From Hemicordylus capensis (lineage: Eukaryota; Chordata; Lepidosauria; Squamata; Cordylidae), in the NCBI RefSeq assembly GCF_027244095.1, contig NC_069658.1:264624687-264688686 (forward strand): DNA of 64,000 bases, read 5' to 3'. Under the pieces are notes generated by a model. That model was not told the origin of the DNA. It did no database searches and worked only from the letters and a program-made list of their open reading frames with translations. The translations under genes were made by a program, and so were the position numbers. Positions 30,387-41,862 of the stretch are shown one piece after another (position 1 is the stretch's first letter; each line of letters begins with the position of its first letter).

Positions 30387-31259
30387 GTGAGGAACTGCCC
30401 ATTCATCCTTGTTTCAAAGCAGTAAGGTAGGCCATTAGCAATTCCATTTTACAGAGGAGGCTGCTGAGGTGAGAAGAAGGACAAATAGGAAGGCTACCCA
30501 CTAAGAGCTGATTCAGATGTGACTGTACTCCTTCAGCATGCTGGTGAAAGATTGCATGCTGGAGCTTTCTTCTATACCAAGAACTCCTTGCATAGGGAAA
30601 CATAGCAAGTCAGGGAAAAGACTTGCCTGAACCCATTTCCCTTATATTCTTGCTTTCCATTGGCAGGAAGTTGTGGGCTCAAAACATGGCATTTTCCCAT
30701 CTGCATTTTTAAGTGGTAGAGTCCCGGTATTGTATCACACGATCTTTTTGAATGTGCAGATTCAGAGAGTGAGGAAGGTTTGTGTTGTGACATAACCCAG
30801 ATTCAAGCTCAAGGATCTTCCTGATGACCCACACTGTCTCTCTGAAGGAACAAGGTGGGCCCTATCTGAGCTTTCTCAACACTGGCTGACAAACTGAGCA
30901 ACACTGCATGTGCGTCTCAACATAACATTTGAGCACTTGCCCAAGTGCTCTCTTGCAGAAGTGCGAAATTGTACAAACACAGTTGCACGACAATGGAAAC
31001 ATTATTCCCAATGGCTGCACTGTCAGGCGAGTTTTGGTGCTTGCTCAAGAGCACACTTGCACAACTGCACAAACATTACATTGCAATGTGTATTTAATAT
31101 GCAGTATGTCAGCCACTGATCGATCAAAGCTCTCTGACCAAGATTATAATGATTTCCTGATTTGTGCAGCCTGCCCTTATGTAGTCAGTGGGTAATAATG
31201 TTAAAAGGACCAGGTCCTGTGTGGAAGGGTAAAGTATAATCCATTCTTACACTTCACTG

Positions 31260-31850
31260 CCACAAGATGGGGTGGTTAACCACTGGCTTAGATGTCTTTA
31301 AAAGTGGATAAGGCAAATTCATGGAAGCAGGGATGGATCTCCCTTTGGTCGACTGTGTGCAGTGAACATGGGCTGTTCGGGGTTGCCCAGTGGGGCCAAG
31401 TCCTGGGGGAAGCTGTGCGCCATCTGCCGCTATACTCACCCGCCCATCCTCGTCACCACCAGCAAGGAGTCCGCACACAAGCTAATGTCATCACCACCCA
31501 GCTACAGGTGAAGGGCAGTGATGCCATTAGCCTATGGGCCAGCTCTTTACCTTTGGCAGCAACAAGAAGGGGCAGAGGGAGGCAGGCAGGTGAGTGGGTG
31601 GTTACTAGCAGCGGCAGTGGTGATGGTGACAGTGGGGTGATCCACCAAGAATCTAACCACGGGTCTCCTCCCACATCACTAGACTAGTGCATGGAAGAGA
31701 GGTCTTTCAATGGCTGTTAGTCATAGTGGCTATATATTCTGGGGCAGTTGCCGGGGAGCAAGAGTGAAGAGGGCTATTATTGCCTTCAAGCCCTGCTTGT
31801 TGGCTTTCCAGAGACATCCGGTTGGCCACTAGATGGCAGGATTTGCACAG
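31260..31850 (+). mobile_element. CR1 LINE 3' fragment split by a DNA element
   Basis: 'ggcttagatgtctttaaaag...gcaaattcatgga' (to 31327) continues after 31689 as 'agaggtctttcaatggctgt...cattaggcttgttggctttcc'-type CR1 3' UTR ('gggcagttgccggggagcaa', 'ttccagagacatccggttgg'). The insertion is the next entry. Confidence 0.72.
31328..31689. mobile_element. hAT-like insertion, 362 bp, with 8-bp target duplication
   Basis: CATGGAAG at 31320-31327 is repeated at 31690-31697. The insert starts CAGGGATGG and interrupts an otherwise continuous CR1 3' end. An 8-bp duplication and a CAGGG start fit hAT. Terminal inverted repeats are weak and no transposase is seen. Confidence 0.6.
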
Positions 31851-31959
31851 TCGTAGTAATTTGCACAGTCGTAGTAGAAGATGTGTTTCTTCTCTTTTTA
31901 AGCTGACTATTTTTAAGCAGGCTGTGACTCACACCTGCATTCTCTTGTTATCCAAGCAG

Positions 31960-33197
31960 GAGAAGATGAGGCAATGCCAACAATGCAGGCTGACCCTCTA
32001 CAACAAGGCAGCCCTGTGCCAGAAGAGGAACTGCAGCCTTATTCCATGCACAAATCCAAAGGGGGTGTTCTCCAGGAAACACCTTTGGATTGCTTGGCTG
32101 CTTCAGAGCCCTGGCAGAGAACTCAGTTGCAGGCAAGAGACGATGAGTCCCACATGTTCACTGGGGGAAAGCTCAGTATGCCTTCTGAGCCACTACAAGC
32201 TTACTCAGCTGAAAAAGGACGAATGCAAGATTTGAATACAGTCATTTCACAGCAGGAAGTTTCTCAGCAGCTGATTGTGAGATGCTTCACTGTAGGGCAA
32301 CCAAATGAATGGTCTCCTTCCCAGGGATTTGAGGAGAGCAATACCCAAGATGTTGCTGGAATAGATCTGTTTCTGGAAAGCTCTTCAAGATCTGAAGACT
32401 GTGACCACAATGTTGGGGAAGCTTCCGCATTCCAGATCAGCCGCGCAGGAGAGAGAAGTCACCCCTGCAGTAATAATGAGCAGCTGCCCTTCCTGGTTCA
32501 GCCTGGTGCACCCTGCAGTATTACTCATCAGTTGCCCCCCTCTGGAGAAGACTCCTACAAATGTCCCGATTCTGGCCTTTGCAGCCCAACCAGTGCCACT
32601 AGACACCAGATCACCCCCATGGCTCAGTGGGAGAGGCTCTTTAACAAGCTTAGTCTGAGCTCCCTTCCCGATCGGATGGCCAAGGCAGTGCAGAAGTCCT
32701 TTAACTGCCCTGAATGTGGAAAGGGCTTTTCTCGCCGGTCAAGCATCCCCAGGCATCTGAGGCTCCATGGAACTAAAAACCTACCTCCAAATTCAGGCCA
32801 AGAGAGAAATTTCAGCCCCAGCCGTAACCACCTTCCGTATCAGAAGGCCCATTTGGGAGACAAACCTATTCAGTGTTCTGATGGCAGGATGTGCTTGGAC
32901 AAGGGCACTGTCCCCAAGCCAGACAAACTCAGTGACCAGCCTGCTACTCTGCGTGACATTTGTGGGCAAAGCTTCGCTCAGGCTTCAGAACTTCAGAAAC
33001 CTCTTAGAGGCCCCTCCAAGGAGAAGGCCTTTCACTGCTCTGATTGTGGGAAAGGGTTCACCGTGAATTCATCGCTAATGAGGCACAAAATGCTGCACTG
33101 GCCAGAGAAACCCTTCAAATGTCTCTTTTGCGACAAAAGCTATATTCAGAAGGGCCACCTGCATAGGCATTACCAGAAGAATCATAGCATATGCTAA
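31960..33197 (+). CDS. C2H2 zinc-finger exon of the KRAB gene
   Basis: The acceptor is a NAGNAG ('ccaagcag|ga', 31952-31961), and the 31960 start keeps phase 1 from the KRAB-B exon. The four coding exons total 1503 bases, 500 residues plus stop. Residues 89-285 are a Ser/Gln/Glu-rich linker. Intact C2H2 fingers are at ~336-358 (NCPECGKGF...H...H), 446-468 and 474-497 (C-terminal, with an HX4H ending). Degenerate fingers that have lost Cys or His lie at ~288-305, 372-391, 392-413 and 419-439. Two consecutive intact fingers plus one isolated finger would give weak DNA specificity. The protein is presumably nuclear. The absence of stops in 1.2 kb beside so many lost ligands suggests either a young gene with relaxed selection or a new role. 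It ends 'YQKNHSIC'. Confidence 0.82.
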
Positions 33198-33556
33198 TTA
33201 AGCAGTGAAGTAACTTTAACCTGGCTTTAGGCAGAGGTAAGAGTGACCTTGGATATTCCTTTGGAGCAACATGTCCATGTGAATTTACAACCTCCTCCTC
33301 TTCCTCCCTCTCCCCACTCTGTTCTCCCTTGCACAGGGCTGGCCTACCATACATGGTTACCGTAACCAATGGCCCTAAGTCTGTGACTTTCCGTTCCCTG
33401 CCCTTAACCCTTGCCTTTCCCTCTGATTTTTGCAGGTCAGTTTTGCTGCACTCAATCCTTGCTTATTATTTTGTCAGTCTGAGAACTGTGTAATGAAATG
33501 TGCCCCCTAGAAAACATTTTATGCACACTTAGGTTGACCTGAAAATTATTAGGGAG

Positions 33557-34022
33557 GAGGGATGTGCGGAACGTTTCGAGCTCGAAACATTCTGACTCGA
33601 AATGTGCCATTTCGAGTGTTCCAAGCTTGGAACAGAACACCCTTCAAATGAAGGGCCTGTTTCTAGCTTGGAGCGGAATGACCCTGTTCCAAGTCAGAAC
33701 GTTCTGAACATTCCAACTGCCATTTTGGCGGGCTGTTTTCCCCTTGATTTCAGCACTGGCTTCCTATTGGCTTGCAACTTCCTTGCTTCTTGGTTACCAT
33801 ACAAGTTGATTTGTATGATAACAAGCCAATGAAGAAGCAAGGAGATCGCAAGCCAATAGGAAGCCAATGCCAAAGCCAGTCAGAAATGTAAAAATAGTCA
33901 GCCAAAATGGCACTCAGAATGAAACATTCCAAGCTTGCTCATTCGGAACAAGCAGAGGAAATTCCATCAAAATCTGGGAATTTGTGTTCTGTAAGGCAAA
34001 TGCTGTTCCGTGTGCATCCCTA
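33557..34022. mobile_element. foldback hAT-like element
   Basis: The start 'agggatgtgcggaacg' and end 'ccgtgtgcatccctа'-type ends match the foldback family at 38636 and 57327. Inside, 'ggcttcctattggcttgcaa' pairs with 'ttgcaagccaataggaagcc' type sequence. I could not define a target duplication. It lies 360 bases after the stop of gene 1. Confidence 0.72.
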
Positions 34023-34224
34023 GGAAGTATGTTTTGCCATTGGTAGGCAAATTCAACTTGCTCTCTGTCCTGGAGCAAATGGCTGCCCACTTGGGATCAA
34101 AACACAGTTGTGGCTCTGTGTCACTCTTTTAGGCCTCCCCAGTGAGGAAAACAACTTTGTTCTTCCTGGTGCTAAGATCCTCCTGCAGAACCAGGAGCCC
34201 AAAAAGTAGGTGGGATGGCTCCTT

Positions 34225-34248
34225 CCTTCCTTCCTTCCTTCCTTCCTG
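34225..34248. repeat. (TTCC)n microsatellite
   Basis: Six TTCC units. Confidence 0.9.
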
Positions 34249-35611
34249 GGAGGTGATACAGCCACTGAAATGGATGGTCTGATACATTTAGAATAATTGT
34301 CCTCATGTTTGGTGTCAACTCCACCAGTAAAGGTAGCCAACTTGCCACATGGGTGGCAGGAAATGTTTGTGGCCCACCTGGACAGGAACAGGAAAGCTGT
34401 TGGTCTGGCCATGGCATAGATTCCAGCCAGCACTCCTGCTTGTTTCTCTGAGCTGCTGCTTGCTCATTGACTCAGTTGAGGGAGAAAAAAACCTCAAGGC
34501 TTAGGGCATTCATTAGAATGAGACTATGCAGGATTTCACTTCTGGTGTATTAATCCAATAGACTGGCCAGCACTGCTTTCATACTAAGATTATTTCCATC
34601 TTTGGACATGCCTCATTCTCACAGCAATGGGAACCTGGATATATCATTGATCCCCACTGACTTGGTGCCAACAAGCCAAGAATGGTGCTAGAAGAGGAGT
34701 GCCTGCCTAAAGCACCTAAAGAACAGTAGTTTCATAGTCGCCATTAAAAAAAAAGATGTTCTGGTTGTCCAAATAAAATGACAGTTTTCAGCACAGAGAG
34801 GCAACGGTCACATTATTATGGGTACATCAACCAAATTACCCATTACAGATACATAAGCCTAAGATCAAACATTATTCACAAACTGTGGTGCTTGTAAAGA
34901 AAATCTGCATTTTTAAGAAAGAACTAGGAGTGCAGGACTAGAAGGCAGCAAGTTTTCATGCCTTCTCAACATCCAGAATGACTTCTGATGACTTGAAAAA
35001 GTATGTAACCATGAAAAACTCCTTAAGGGGTTTGAGCCCAGGGACCTATTGCTAAACAGGCAGGATCCAAAGAAGTGCTTGAGGACTGTCCAAAGGTTGG
35101 TATGTGCCCAGGTCAGTGTATAGCTTTTTTCTTGGGACAGCAAACTTCCCACATGTCATATCCCAAACTGGTTTTGAAATGCCCCTCGAGTTCCAATGGT
35201 GATTTCTCATATGGCAGGTAGGGCAGCTGTTCAAGAAAAACAAGACCAACACCCCTTTGGAAACACTAGTCCAAGAATTAGGGCTCAGCTGAATGTTTCC
35301 TTAAATACATGGTAGAGAGACAAGCTTGCAAGAGGAAGCTTCTGAGATATTTCAGAGATAGCAGCCAAGGATCAATCCAGATTGGGATCGTAATGCATGG
35401 TGCTAAACTTGTGCTGTGGTCCCAGTCTGGATTGGGCCTCCCAATGCCTGCTTTTTCTTACGTTACTGTCTGACATCCAGACTAATGAAATGCTGTTACT
35501 GCTAACACTGCACATGCCCAATAGAGGAGGGACAATTTTCATCCATCACCTCTTCCGTCTGAAGCCCTCTGAGATTCCTAAAAATATGTCTCTGAAGGCT
35601 GCACAATCCTC

Positions 35612-35616
<5 letters not shown>
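34249..35616. other. unassigned intergenic sequence
   Basis: No gene or clear repeat. AATAAA at 34772-34777 is a possible polyadenylation signal for gene 1, about 1.6 kb after its stop. Confidence 0.35.

Positions 35617-35658
<42 letters not shown>
35617..35658. repeat. (TG)n microsatellite
   Basis: About 20 TG units. Confidence 0.95.
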
Positions 35659-35660
<2 letters not shown>

Positions 35661-35818
35661 CACACAGTCAGCTTCAGAGGAAAGGGGAGATCAGCCCTCT
35701 GTAGCACGTGCAGTATTAGCTGCAACTGCACTTTGTTTGATTTGAGTGTTTCTATTAAATTACAAATTTAGGGAGCATGTTGTTTGGTCCTGAATCATAC
35801 AGTTCTATGGATCCCAAC

Positions 35819-35953
35819 CAGTGTTCCTTCTAACAGGGATTCCCAGATGTTGTTACTACAACCCCCAGAACCCCCAAACAAAAGCCATCACAGCTAGGGA
35901 TTCTGGGAGTTGTAGTCAACATCTTCTGGGAATCCCTGTTAGAGGGAACATTG
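35819..35953. mobile_element. palindromic hAT MITE, 135 bp, perfect target duplication
   Basis: The ends are CAGTGTTCC and GGAACATTG. ATCCCAAC flanks both sides (35811-35818, 35954-35961). The arms carry 'acaacccccagaac' and 'attctgggagttgtagtcaa'. The 8-bp duplication and CAGTG ends assign the whole hairpin family to hAT. Confidence 0.88.
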
Positions 35954-35961
35954 ATCCCAAC

Positions 35962-37436
35962 CAATATGTTAGGATTATCAGGATATCTCATGAGGTTTCT
36001 CTCAAAGCAACTGTGGCTGTCTTGGCCAGGAACATAATTCATGTTCAAGCCAAATAGTAGCTTTTCACCTTGTGTGAATCTGGATGACAAGCAACTGTTA
36101 TTTTTGTTTTAATAGGTTTTGTAATAATCAATCCTTTTTGTTTCTTTCCCTGAGGAGTTCTGGGATGTTTTTAATATCATGTTTTATTGTCGATATATGT
36201 TAATGATTGCTGTTGTTCCAAATACAGATGTAAAATAAAGATGTCATTGCTAGTCTGTGTAGTTGAGAATCCTGTTTGCTGAACTAGAGAATTTGGAGGA
36301 ATGGCACATGTTTGTTCAGCAGTTCCATCCTTTAAAAAAAAAAAAAAAGTTCAGCTGATTTCTGTAGAACTTACTGCCAAGTAAGCATACTTAGGATTGG
36401 GGCCTTGGGCTGCAATCCCACATGCACTTATGTGAAGGTGGATCATTTCCTTAATCACACTGAGGTCAGCAGACCTGGATACATTTATGAAGGAAATGTT
36501 GCAAATGTTGTTCTGGTAATTCAATTGCAGCCCAGAGAAGTCTCAGGAGGTTTTGTTCTGAGGATAGCTTTTTATTTTTTCCACTGTCACCATAGGTTTG
36601 GGGGTTCTGGGGGCTTGGGCATTTGGGGGGTTGTAGTAACAACATCTGGGAATCCCTGTTGTGCCCAAAATAAAATTTCCTATACAGCCCAATCTTATGC
36701 ATGTTTACACAGAAGTCAGTCACGGAGATGCCCATCAATGACAACTAGTTGTGATGGCTATATGGAACTTCCATGATTAGAGGCAGTCTACCACTGCATA
36801 GCAATTGCTGGGTGGGGGGGACAGCAAAGGAAGTCTATTGCCTTCTTGCCCTGCATGTGTGTTTTGCAAAAGGCAATATGTTGGCCACCCTGAGAAGTTG
36901 TATGCTGGACTTATAGTGTGACCCAACATAACTCTAACATTCTTAAGCCTATCTTTGTTCATTGGAACTTACTTTCAAGTAACTGGACCTAGCACTGCAG
37001 CCTGAAGAAGGATTGGCTCAGGGCTTCATTGCTGGCTCAGTCTGTATAGGAAAGGAGCTTTGGTGGACAAATGTGTGACTTTGCCAAAATTTTACTGGGT
37101 GTACCTGCTCTCTGTAGGCCACTGTGCTTAGGCTGATCTGTGTGAGAGTGGGAGTGGGGTGGTGTTACCTCTGATCAGGGATTTAGAATAATCTACATTT
37201 GCCCCTTTTCAGTTTCATAACATTATACCCTTTAGTTGCATTGTTAAATGTAGCCCTTGCATGAAAGGGGGCCATTCAGTTCTTTCTCACACACAAAATT
37301 ACACCTGTCCATGCCTCCAAGAGCTCAAAGTCTGAGGGTGCAAGGACCTATACCTTACAAATATGGAGAGTATAAATCCTTCATTTTCTCCACCAGTTTT
37401 TTTTGCAGAATAAAAGCAGAGCCTGCACTTACTTAC
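35962..37436. other. mostly unassigned; repeat scraps
   Basis: There is a half copy of the hairpin MITE at about 36590-36660 ('ttgtagtaacaacatctggg'). Fragments of a repeat with 'aagtaagcatacttaggatt' and 'caatcttatgcatgtttaca' lie at 36365-36430 and 36685-36720. No gene is seen. Confidence 0.45.
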
Positions 37437-38024
37437 TTATTTATTTATCATACTTTTATACCGCCTGATGCGTACATCTCTAGGCACTGTACAAAATTTA
37501 AAATATTTAAAAGTCAACACAGATTAAAATACACAACAAAATAAAAACAATAGCATAAAATAGTTATTAAAACAAATTATTAAAATTAATTCTAATTAAA
37601 AGCCTGCAAAAACTGGAGAGTCTTGAGGGTCTTCCTGAAAACAAACAGAGAAGGAGATGCTTTTATTTCAATAGCCACCACCTGCTCAATCACCTTGCCA
37701 AAACATGGAAGATTAGAAACAAGTCCGTAGTTAGCTAACTCTGAGGGATCCAGTGTAACTTTTTCAGAAGTGGTCTAATAATAGCCTCCTTAAGACAAGG
37801 AGGCATCCTGCCCTCCCTCAGAGAAGCGTTTATAATATTTATCAGTCCCTCTTTGATAATATAATTATCAGATGAGATAAGCCAAGTTGGGCAAGGGTCA
37901 AGAGAACAGGTTGTAGGACACACCGTCCAAAGCTTGTCCACTTCCTCAGGGGTCACAAACTGAAAATTATCCAATCTAATCCCATAAGAGGAGTTGCTGG
38001 ACACCTCCCCGATAGACTCTGCAG

Positions 38025-38511
38025 TAAACCCCTGCTACCTTGGCAAAGAGGCACCTTTTAACGTGGTGATTTTATTTATTATTATTATTATTACATTTAT
38101 ATCACGCTCTCCCTCCAAGGAGCCCAGAGCTATCTACTATATACTTGAGTTTCTCTTTCACAACCACCCTGTGAAGTAGGTTAGGCTGAGAGAGAAGTGA
38201 CTGGGCCAGAGTCACCAAGCTAGTATCATGGCTGAATGGGAATTTGAACTCGGGTCTCCCCGGTCCTAGTCCAGCACTCTAACCACTACACCACGCCAGC
38301 TCCTTTAGCAGGGGGAGAGTAACTGGCCCTTTCCACCCCTAGCACAGTACCTCCAGTGACTGTTGCTGGTGTCTATCTTATGTTTCTTTTTAGATTGTGA
38401 GCCCTTTGGGGACAGGGATCCATCTTATTTGTTCGTTATTTCTCTGTGTAAACTGCCCTGAGCCATTATTGGAAGGACAGTATAGAATTCGAATAAATAA
38501 TAACAACTGTG
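38025..38511 (+). mobile_element. SINE with L2-like tail, itself split by a SINE
   Basis: The head 'cccctgctaccttggcaaag' to 38066 continues at 38305 with 'ctttagcagggggagagtaa' and ends 'ctgccctgagccattattgg...aaggacagtatagaattcga'. Confidence 0.85.
38067..38304 (-). mobile_element. tRNA-derived SINE nested in a SINE
   Basis: It runs from (ATT)n and 'atcacgctctccctccaagg' to 'ctctaaccactacaccacgc'. Confidence 0.88.
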
Positions 38512-38635
38512 GGATCCAGTTTTGCCCTAATATGAGATATTTTAATCCACAAAAAGTCATTAAAAACTTAATAGCAACTGTTGGTTCCAACTTTAAATTC
38601 AAGGGGGAGGAGGTACATACTAGCCCCTTCACAAC

Positions 38636-39196
38636 TAGGGATGCGCACGGAACCGCGGAACTGTGGTCCAGCACCGGTGAGGGTGGCTCTTTAAGGGTGG
38701 GGGAGGGTGCACTTACCCCTCTCGCCGCTTTCCCCCCCACCGGCGGTCCGTTAATGTCCCAAAATCCATGGGGCGGCAGCCTACCTCCCTGCTGCGCCTT
38801 CCTCCGTTGTTAGCCAGAAATAAGGAAGTACCGTGTGCGTGTGCGCCTGCTGTCGTGAGCGCACGCCCACTGTGCACATCACAGGTCACACACGTGACAT
38901 GTGAAGTGCGCAAAGGGCGCACGTGCGCAACAACAAGCGCACACACACACGGTATTTCCTTATTTCCAGCCAACAATGCAGGAAGGGGCGGCAGGGAGGT
39001 ACGCTGCTGCCCCATAGATTTTGGGACATTAACGGAGTGCCGGGGGGGGGGAGCGCGGGAGGGGTAAGTGCACCCTCCCTGACCCTCGCCCTTAAGGAGC
39101 CATCCCCACCGGCGTCGGACCAGCGGAACCACCAGTTCTTGGAACCGGTTCGGAGGCCTATAAAGGGCCTCCGGACCGGTTCCATGCACATCCCTA
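38636..39196. mobile_element. foldback hAT element, 561 bp, with target duplication
   Basis: The ends are TAGGGATGCGCACGG and CCATGCACATCCCTA. The flanks are TTCACAAC (38628-38635) and CTCACAAC (39197-39204), 7 of 8 alike. Nearly the whole element is an inverted repeat around a CpG-rich centre ('gtgcgcaacaacaagcgcac'). Near the right end is an extra stem, 'gaaccggttcggaggcc' with 'ggcctccggaccggttcc'. Removing it restores the L2 sequence. No transposase is present. Confidence 0.9.
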
Positions 39197-39223
39197 CTCA
39201 CAACCCTAGACAACTCAGCTGGA

Positions 39224-39400
39224 CAGGGGCGTAACTACCATTAGGCAAGGGGAGGCGGCTGCCTGGGGGCCCCCACGCCTCGAGGGGTCCCCCAGAGGCA
39301 AGTCACATGACTATATATTGTGAAGTGTGTGTGTGCATCAGCGAGGGGCCCATTTTAAAATTTTGTCTTCTGGGCCCACTCCAGCCTTGTTACACCCCTG
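39224..39400. mobile_element. hAT MITE, 177 bp, perfect target duplication
   Basis: The ends are CAGGGGCGTAAC and GTTACACCCCTG. CAGCTGGA flanks both sides (39216-39223, 39401-39408). It is inserted in the old L2. A related start, CAGGGGCGTAGC, lies at 62520. Confidence 0.92.
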
Positions 39401-39824
39401 CAGCTGGACATGAATTTGTGGAAGCATTGCAGGCAGAGAAAACTGTTTCTTTGCCTCCCGGCTCATTGCCAGAGCACATAGGTCTTCAAATGCGCTCTGT
39501 GTTGTGCCTGATCAGACTCGTGCCAAGTTTTCCTACAGTTGCGCTCTAATCGTCTACTTCCCCGCATCAGCTCCCGTAACTTGGGGTTGTATGTGTGTTG
39601 AGGCTATATGGCAGCCTTGACTGTGCAGAGGTGGAGGCGCCAGTGGACGCACTACTTCTCTTTAGTATTTGCAAATAAATACTAGAATGGTTTAGTATGT
39701 TGGGAGTAACTCACCCATGTTTAAATATGCAATCCTAAACACATATACTTGGAAGGAAAACCCACTTGAACTAACTAGTGCTTGCTTATCGTGTTTAGGG
39801 TCATACTCTTAAAGCTGTAATCAT

Positions 39825-40060
39825 AAGAATCGTCCTGCTGGATCAGATCAAACATCCAGCATCTTGTTTCTTATAGTGGCCAGCCAGATGCCCACAAGTA
39901 GGAGGCCATGCAGGTAAATCCCTCTCTCCCCATCAACCATCAAAGGCATACTGCTTCTGAATATGGAGGCTCGTTATGACTAATAGCCATAGGGAGTCCT
40001 CATCTCCAGGAATGTGTCCAATCCCATTTAAAGCCATCTAGGCTAGTGGCCATCATCACC
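39825..40060 (-). mobile_element. CR1 LINE 3' fragment, old
   Basis: 'cctgctggatcagatcaaac', 'ccagatgcccacaagtag', 'ggcatactgcttctgaatat' and 'tttaaagccatctaggctag' follow the CR1 3' region in reverse. Confidence 0.72.
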
Positions 40061-40238
40061 AGGCACCCAATCCCGCGCACGTTCAGCTGAGAACTGGTCT
40101 CCCTGGCCTGACTTCCTTTACTTGGCTTCCAAATAAACTGTACCAGAGAATCAGCCCGAAATACGAGTCGACTGTGAACTTGTCGAGAAGGGTCGTTTTT
40201 TAAAAATGTATTTGGCACTTTTTCCCCGAGACTTGCAG

Positions 40239-40250
40239 CCACCAGAGGGC
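40239..40250 (+). promoter_or_regulatory. CTCF-like motif CCACCAGAGGGC
   Basis: The 12-mer matches the CTCF core (CCA(C/G)NAG(G/A)(G/T)GGC). It lies at the upstream edge of the CpG-rich region. The same 12-mer recurs at 60094. Binding is unproven. Confidence 0.4.
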
Positions 40251-41000
40251 CCTGGCAATTTTAAGAGGAACGGGAGGCTGCACTCTCTCTTTGTCTCTCC
40301 GAGGCAAGGGTTTCTTGGGATGAGTTTCCTGTATCAGGCGCTTGCTGCATCCGGATCAGCGGGAGCGAGGCGAGCTTGCCTTCCTTGAGAGCAGCGGCAG
40401 TTGCTGTCCCCCGACTATTCTGGATCTGCACCGCGAGGGGTCGGGACGAGGAGAAGAGATCTGGATCCGGAGCCTTCTCTTTCTCTCGGCTCAACCGAGG
40501 TGGGCACTGCCTCCGGCCAAAACGAAGAGGGCGACGCCCAGGCTCTGCAGCCATTCAGCCCTCCTGGCCAAGCCAAACGCCCCCCCCCCCCGCCCCCCGG
40601 GTGGTGGGGGATGGAGAGAGACGCGATGGCCATTTGTCCCGGCAAAGGCCTGGGAGGGGAGAAATGGAGGGGGTGGGAAGTGTGCCATTCAAAGCCGAAA
40701 CGCGGAGGGGCCCGAAGAATCCCAGATAAAGGCCGGCTGCATCTTCCTTAGCGCTGATTGCCTGTCCTGGGTCCCAAGAGGGGAGCCGGGTTTGGCGGCA
40801 CCATTTTCCTGCTTTTCTAAAATACCCTGGCTGGGAGTGGGGAGCGATTGCCTAAGGCTGCGTCCCCCGCTCAACCCCTCCCCCGCCCCGCTCCCCACAG
40901 TGTTTGCTTGATTGTGCTGTTTTCTTGCGGCTCCCGCAGGGAGCTTTGGATTCGCTTTCCCTCCCTCGGGTGGAATTCCAGAGGGGAGGGGAGGGGGATA
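40240..41000 (+). promoter_or_regulatory. CpG-rich region, likely promoter and first exon of gene 2
   Basis: CpGs are dense here ('gcgggagcgaggcgagc', 'ccgcgaggggtcgggacgag', 'gggcgacgcccagg') while flanking DNA has few. It lies 8 kb upstream of the zinc-finger exon on the same strand, with no repeat family inside. A possible donor is 'ccgag|gtgggc' near 40498. It is probably the promoter of gene 2; a divergent or non-coding transcript is possible. Confidence 0.55.
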
Positions 41001-41600
41001 GTTCTGGCCGGAAAGGGGGCTGGGTCTGTATGGGGAGAGGAAGGAGTCCTAGGCACGCTTACTGGGGAGCAAGCCTGATTGGCCTTGATATGGGACTTGA
41101 TTCTGAGTAGGCATGCATAGGCTTGCACTCCGTGGCTTATCAAGCTGTTTTGTTCTGGTGTTTACGTTTTTGCAAGCAAGGTCTTTTCGCAGTGGAGTGC
41201 CTCCATTTCCCATGAAAAGCAGAGGGAGGTCCTGGGGCTCGCTTCCTCAGTGGGGCTCAGATCGGCCTGCGGACTTCCATAGCATAGCAGGCCTGTTGGA
41301 GAGCACGGCTGCAATTGTAGGGGTTCCGGGGTGGGAGGTGGCAGAGGAGCCTTGTCTGCAGGCCTAGAGTCAACATTCTTGCGAGAAATGGGTCAGGGGG
41401 AAATGCATTCGGAAGCTTCCTTTGACTTAGGCCATTGGTCGATCTAGCTAGCTGAGTGTTGATTAGGAATAGTACGAGACACTCTTTGATTATACCTTTG
41501 GTTTGGTCTAAAGAGAACATATTCTAAAGCATGTTTCGAGTTATTTGCAGTAGAGATGAAACTGAAGCAGCTCTCCTCCGGGCGTTATGCAGGCAGGGGT

Positions 41601-41602
<2 letters not shown>

Positions 41603-41686
<84 letters not shown>
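41603..41686. repeat. (CT)n(CA)n microsatellite
   Basis: About 14 CT units followed by about 27 CA units. A scrap of the shared SINE body ('ctggagatgccaggaattga') follows at 41692. Confidence 0.95.
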
Positions 41687-41687
<1 letters not shown>

Positions 41688-41862
41688 GTTACCTGGAGAT
41701 GCCAGGAATTGAGGCTGGGAAATTGTATTGGCAGTGCTGGTGCTGCACTATTTCCCCACCCCAAGAACAGAAATTCAGGTAGCCTGGTGTGTTTCAAATT
41801 ACTTAATTCTATTTCTTCATAATGAACACTACGTGCCTGCATATTTCTCCTTATATTTCCAG

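Larger units (their letters stand above)
37437..39590 (-). mobile_element. old L2 LINE with four nested insertions
   Basis: The L2 3' tail and UTR ('cttttataccgcctgatgcg', 37450-37640) jump to the reverse-transcriptase region (37670-38025; the minus strand reads 'IRLDNFQFVTPEEVDKLW' and 'NASLREGRMPPCLKEAIIRP'), so the middle is deleted. It continues at 38512-38635, 39197-39223 and 39401-39590, colinear with 13900-14290 of the young L2. The insertions are listed separately. Confidence 0.85.

Noticed and set aside
38713-39234. GC-rich frames of 100-166 residues on both strands
   Set aside because: They are inside the foldback hAT element at 38636-39196, the same artefact.
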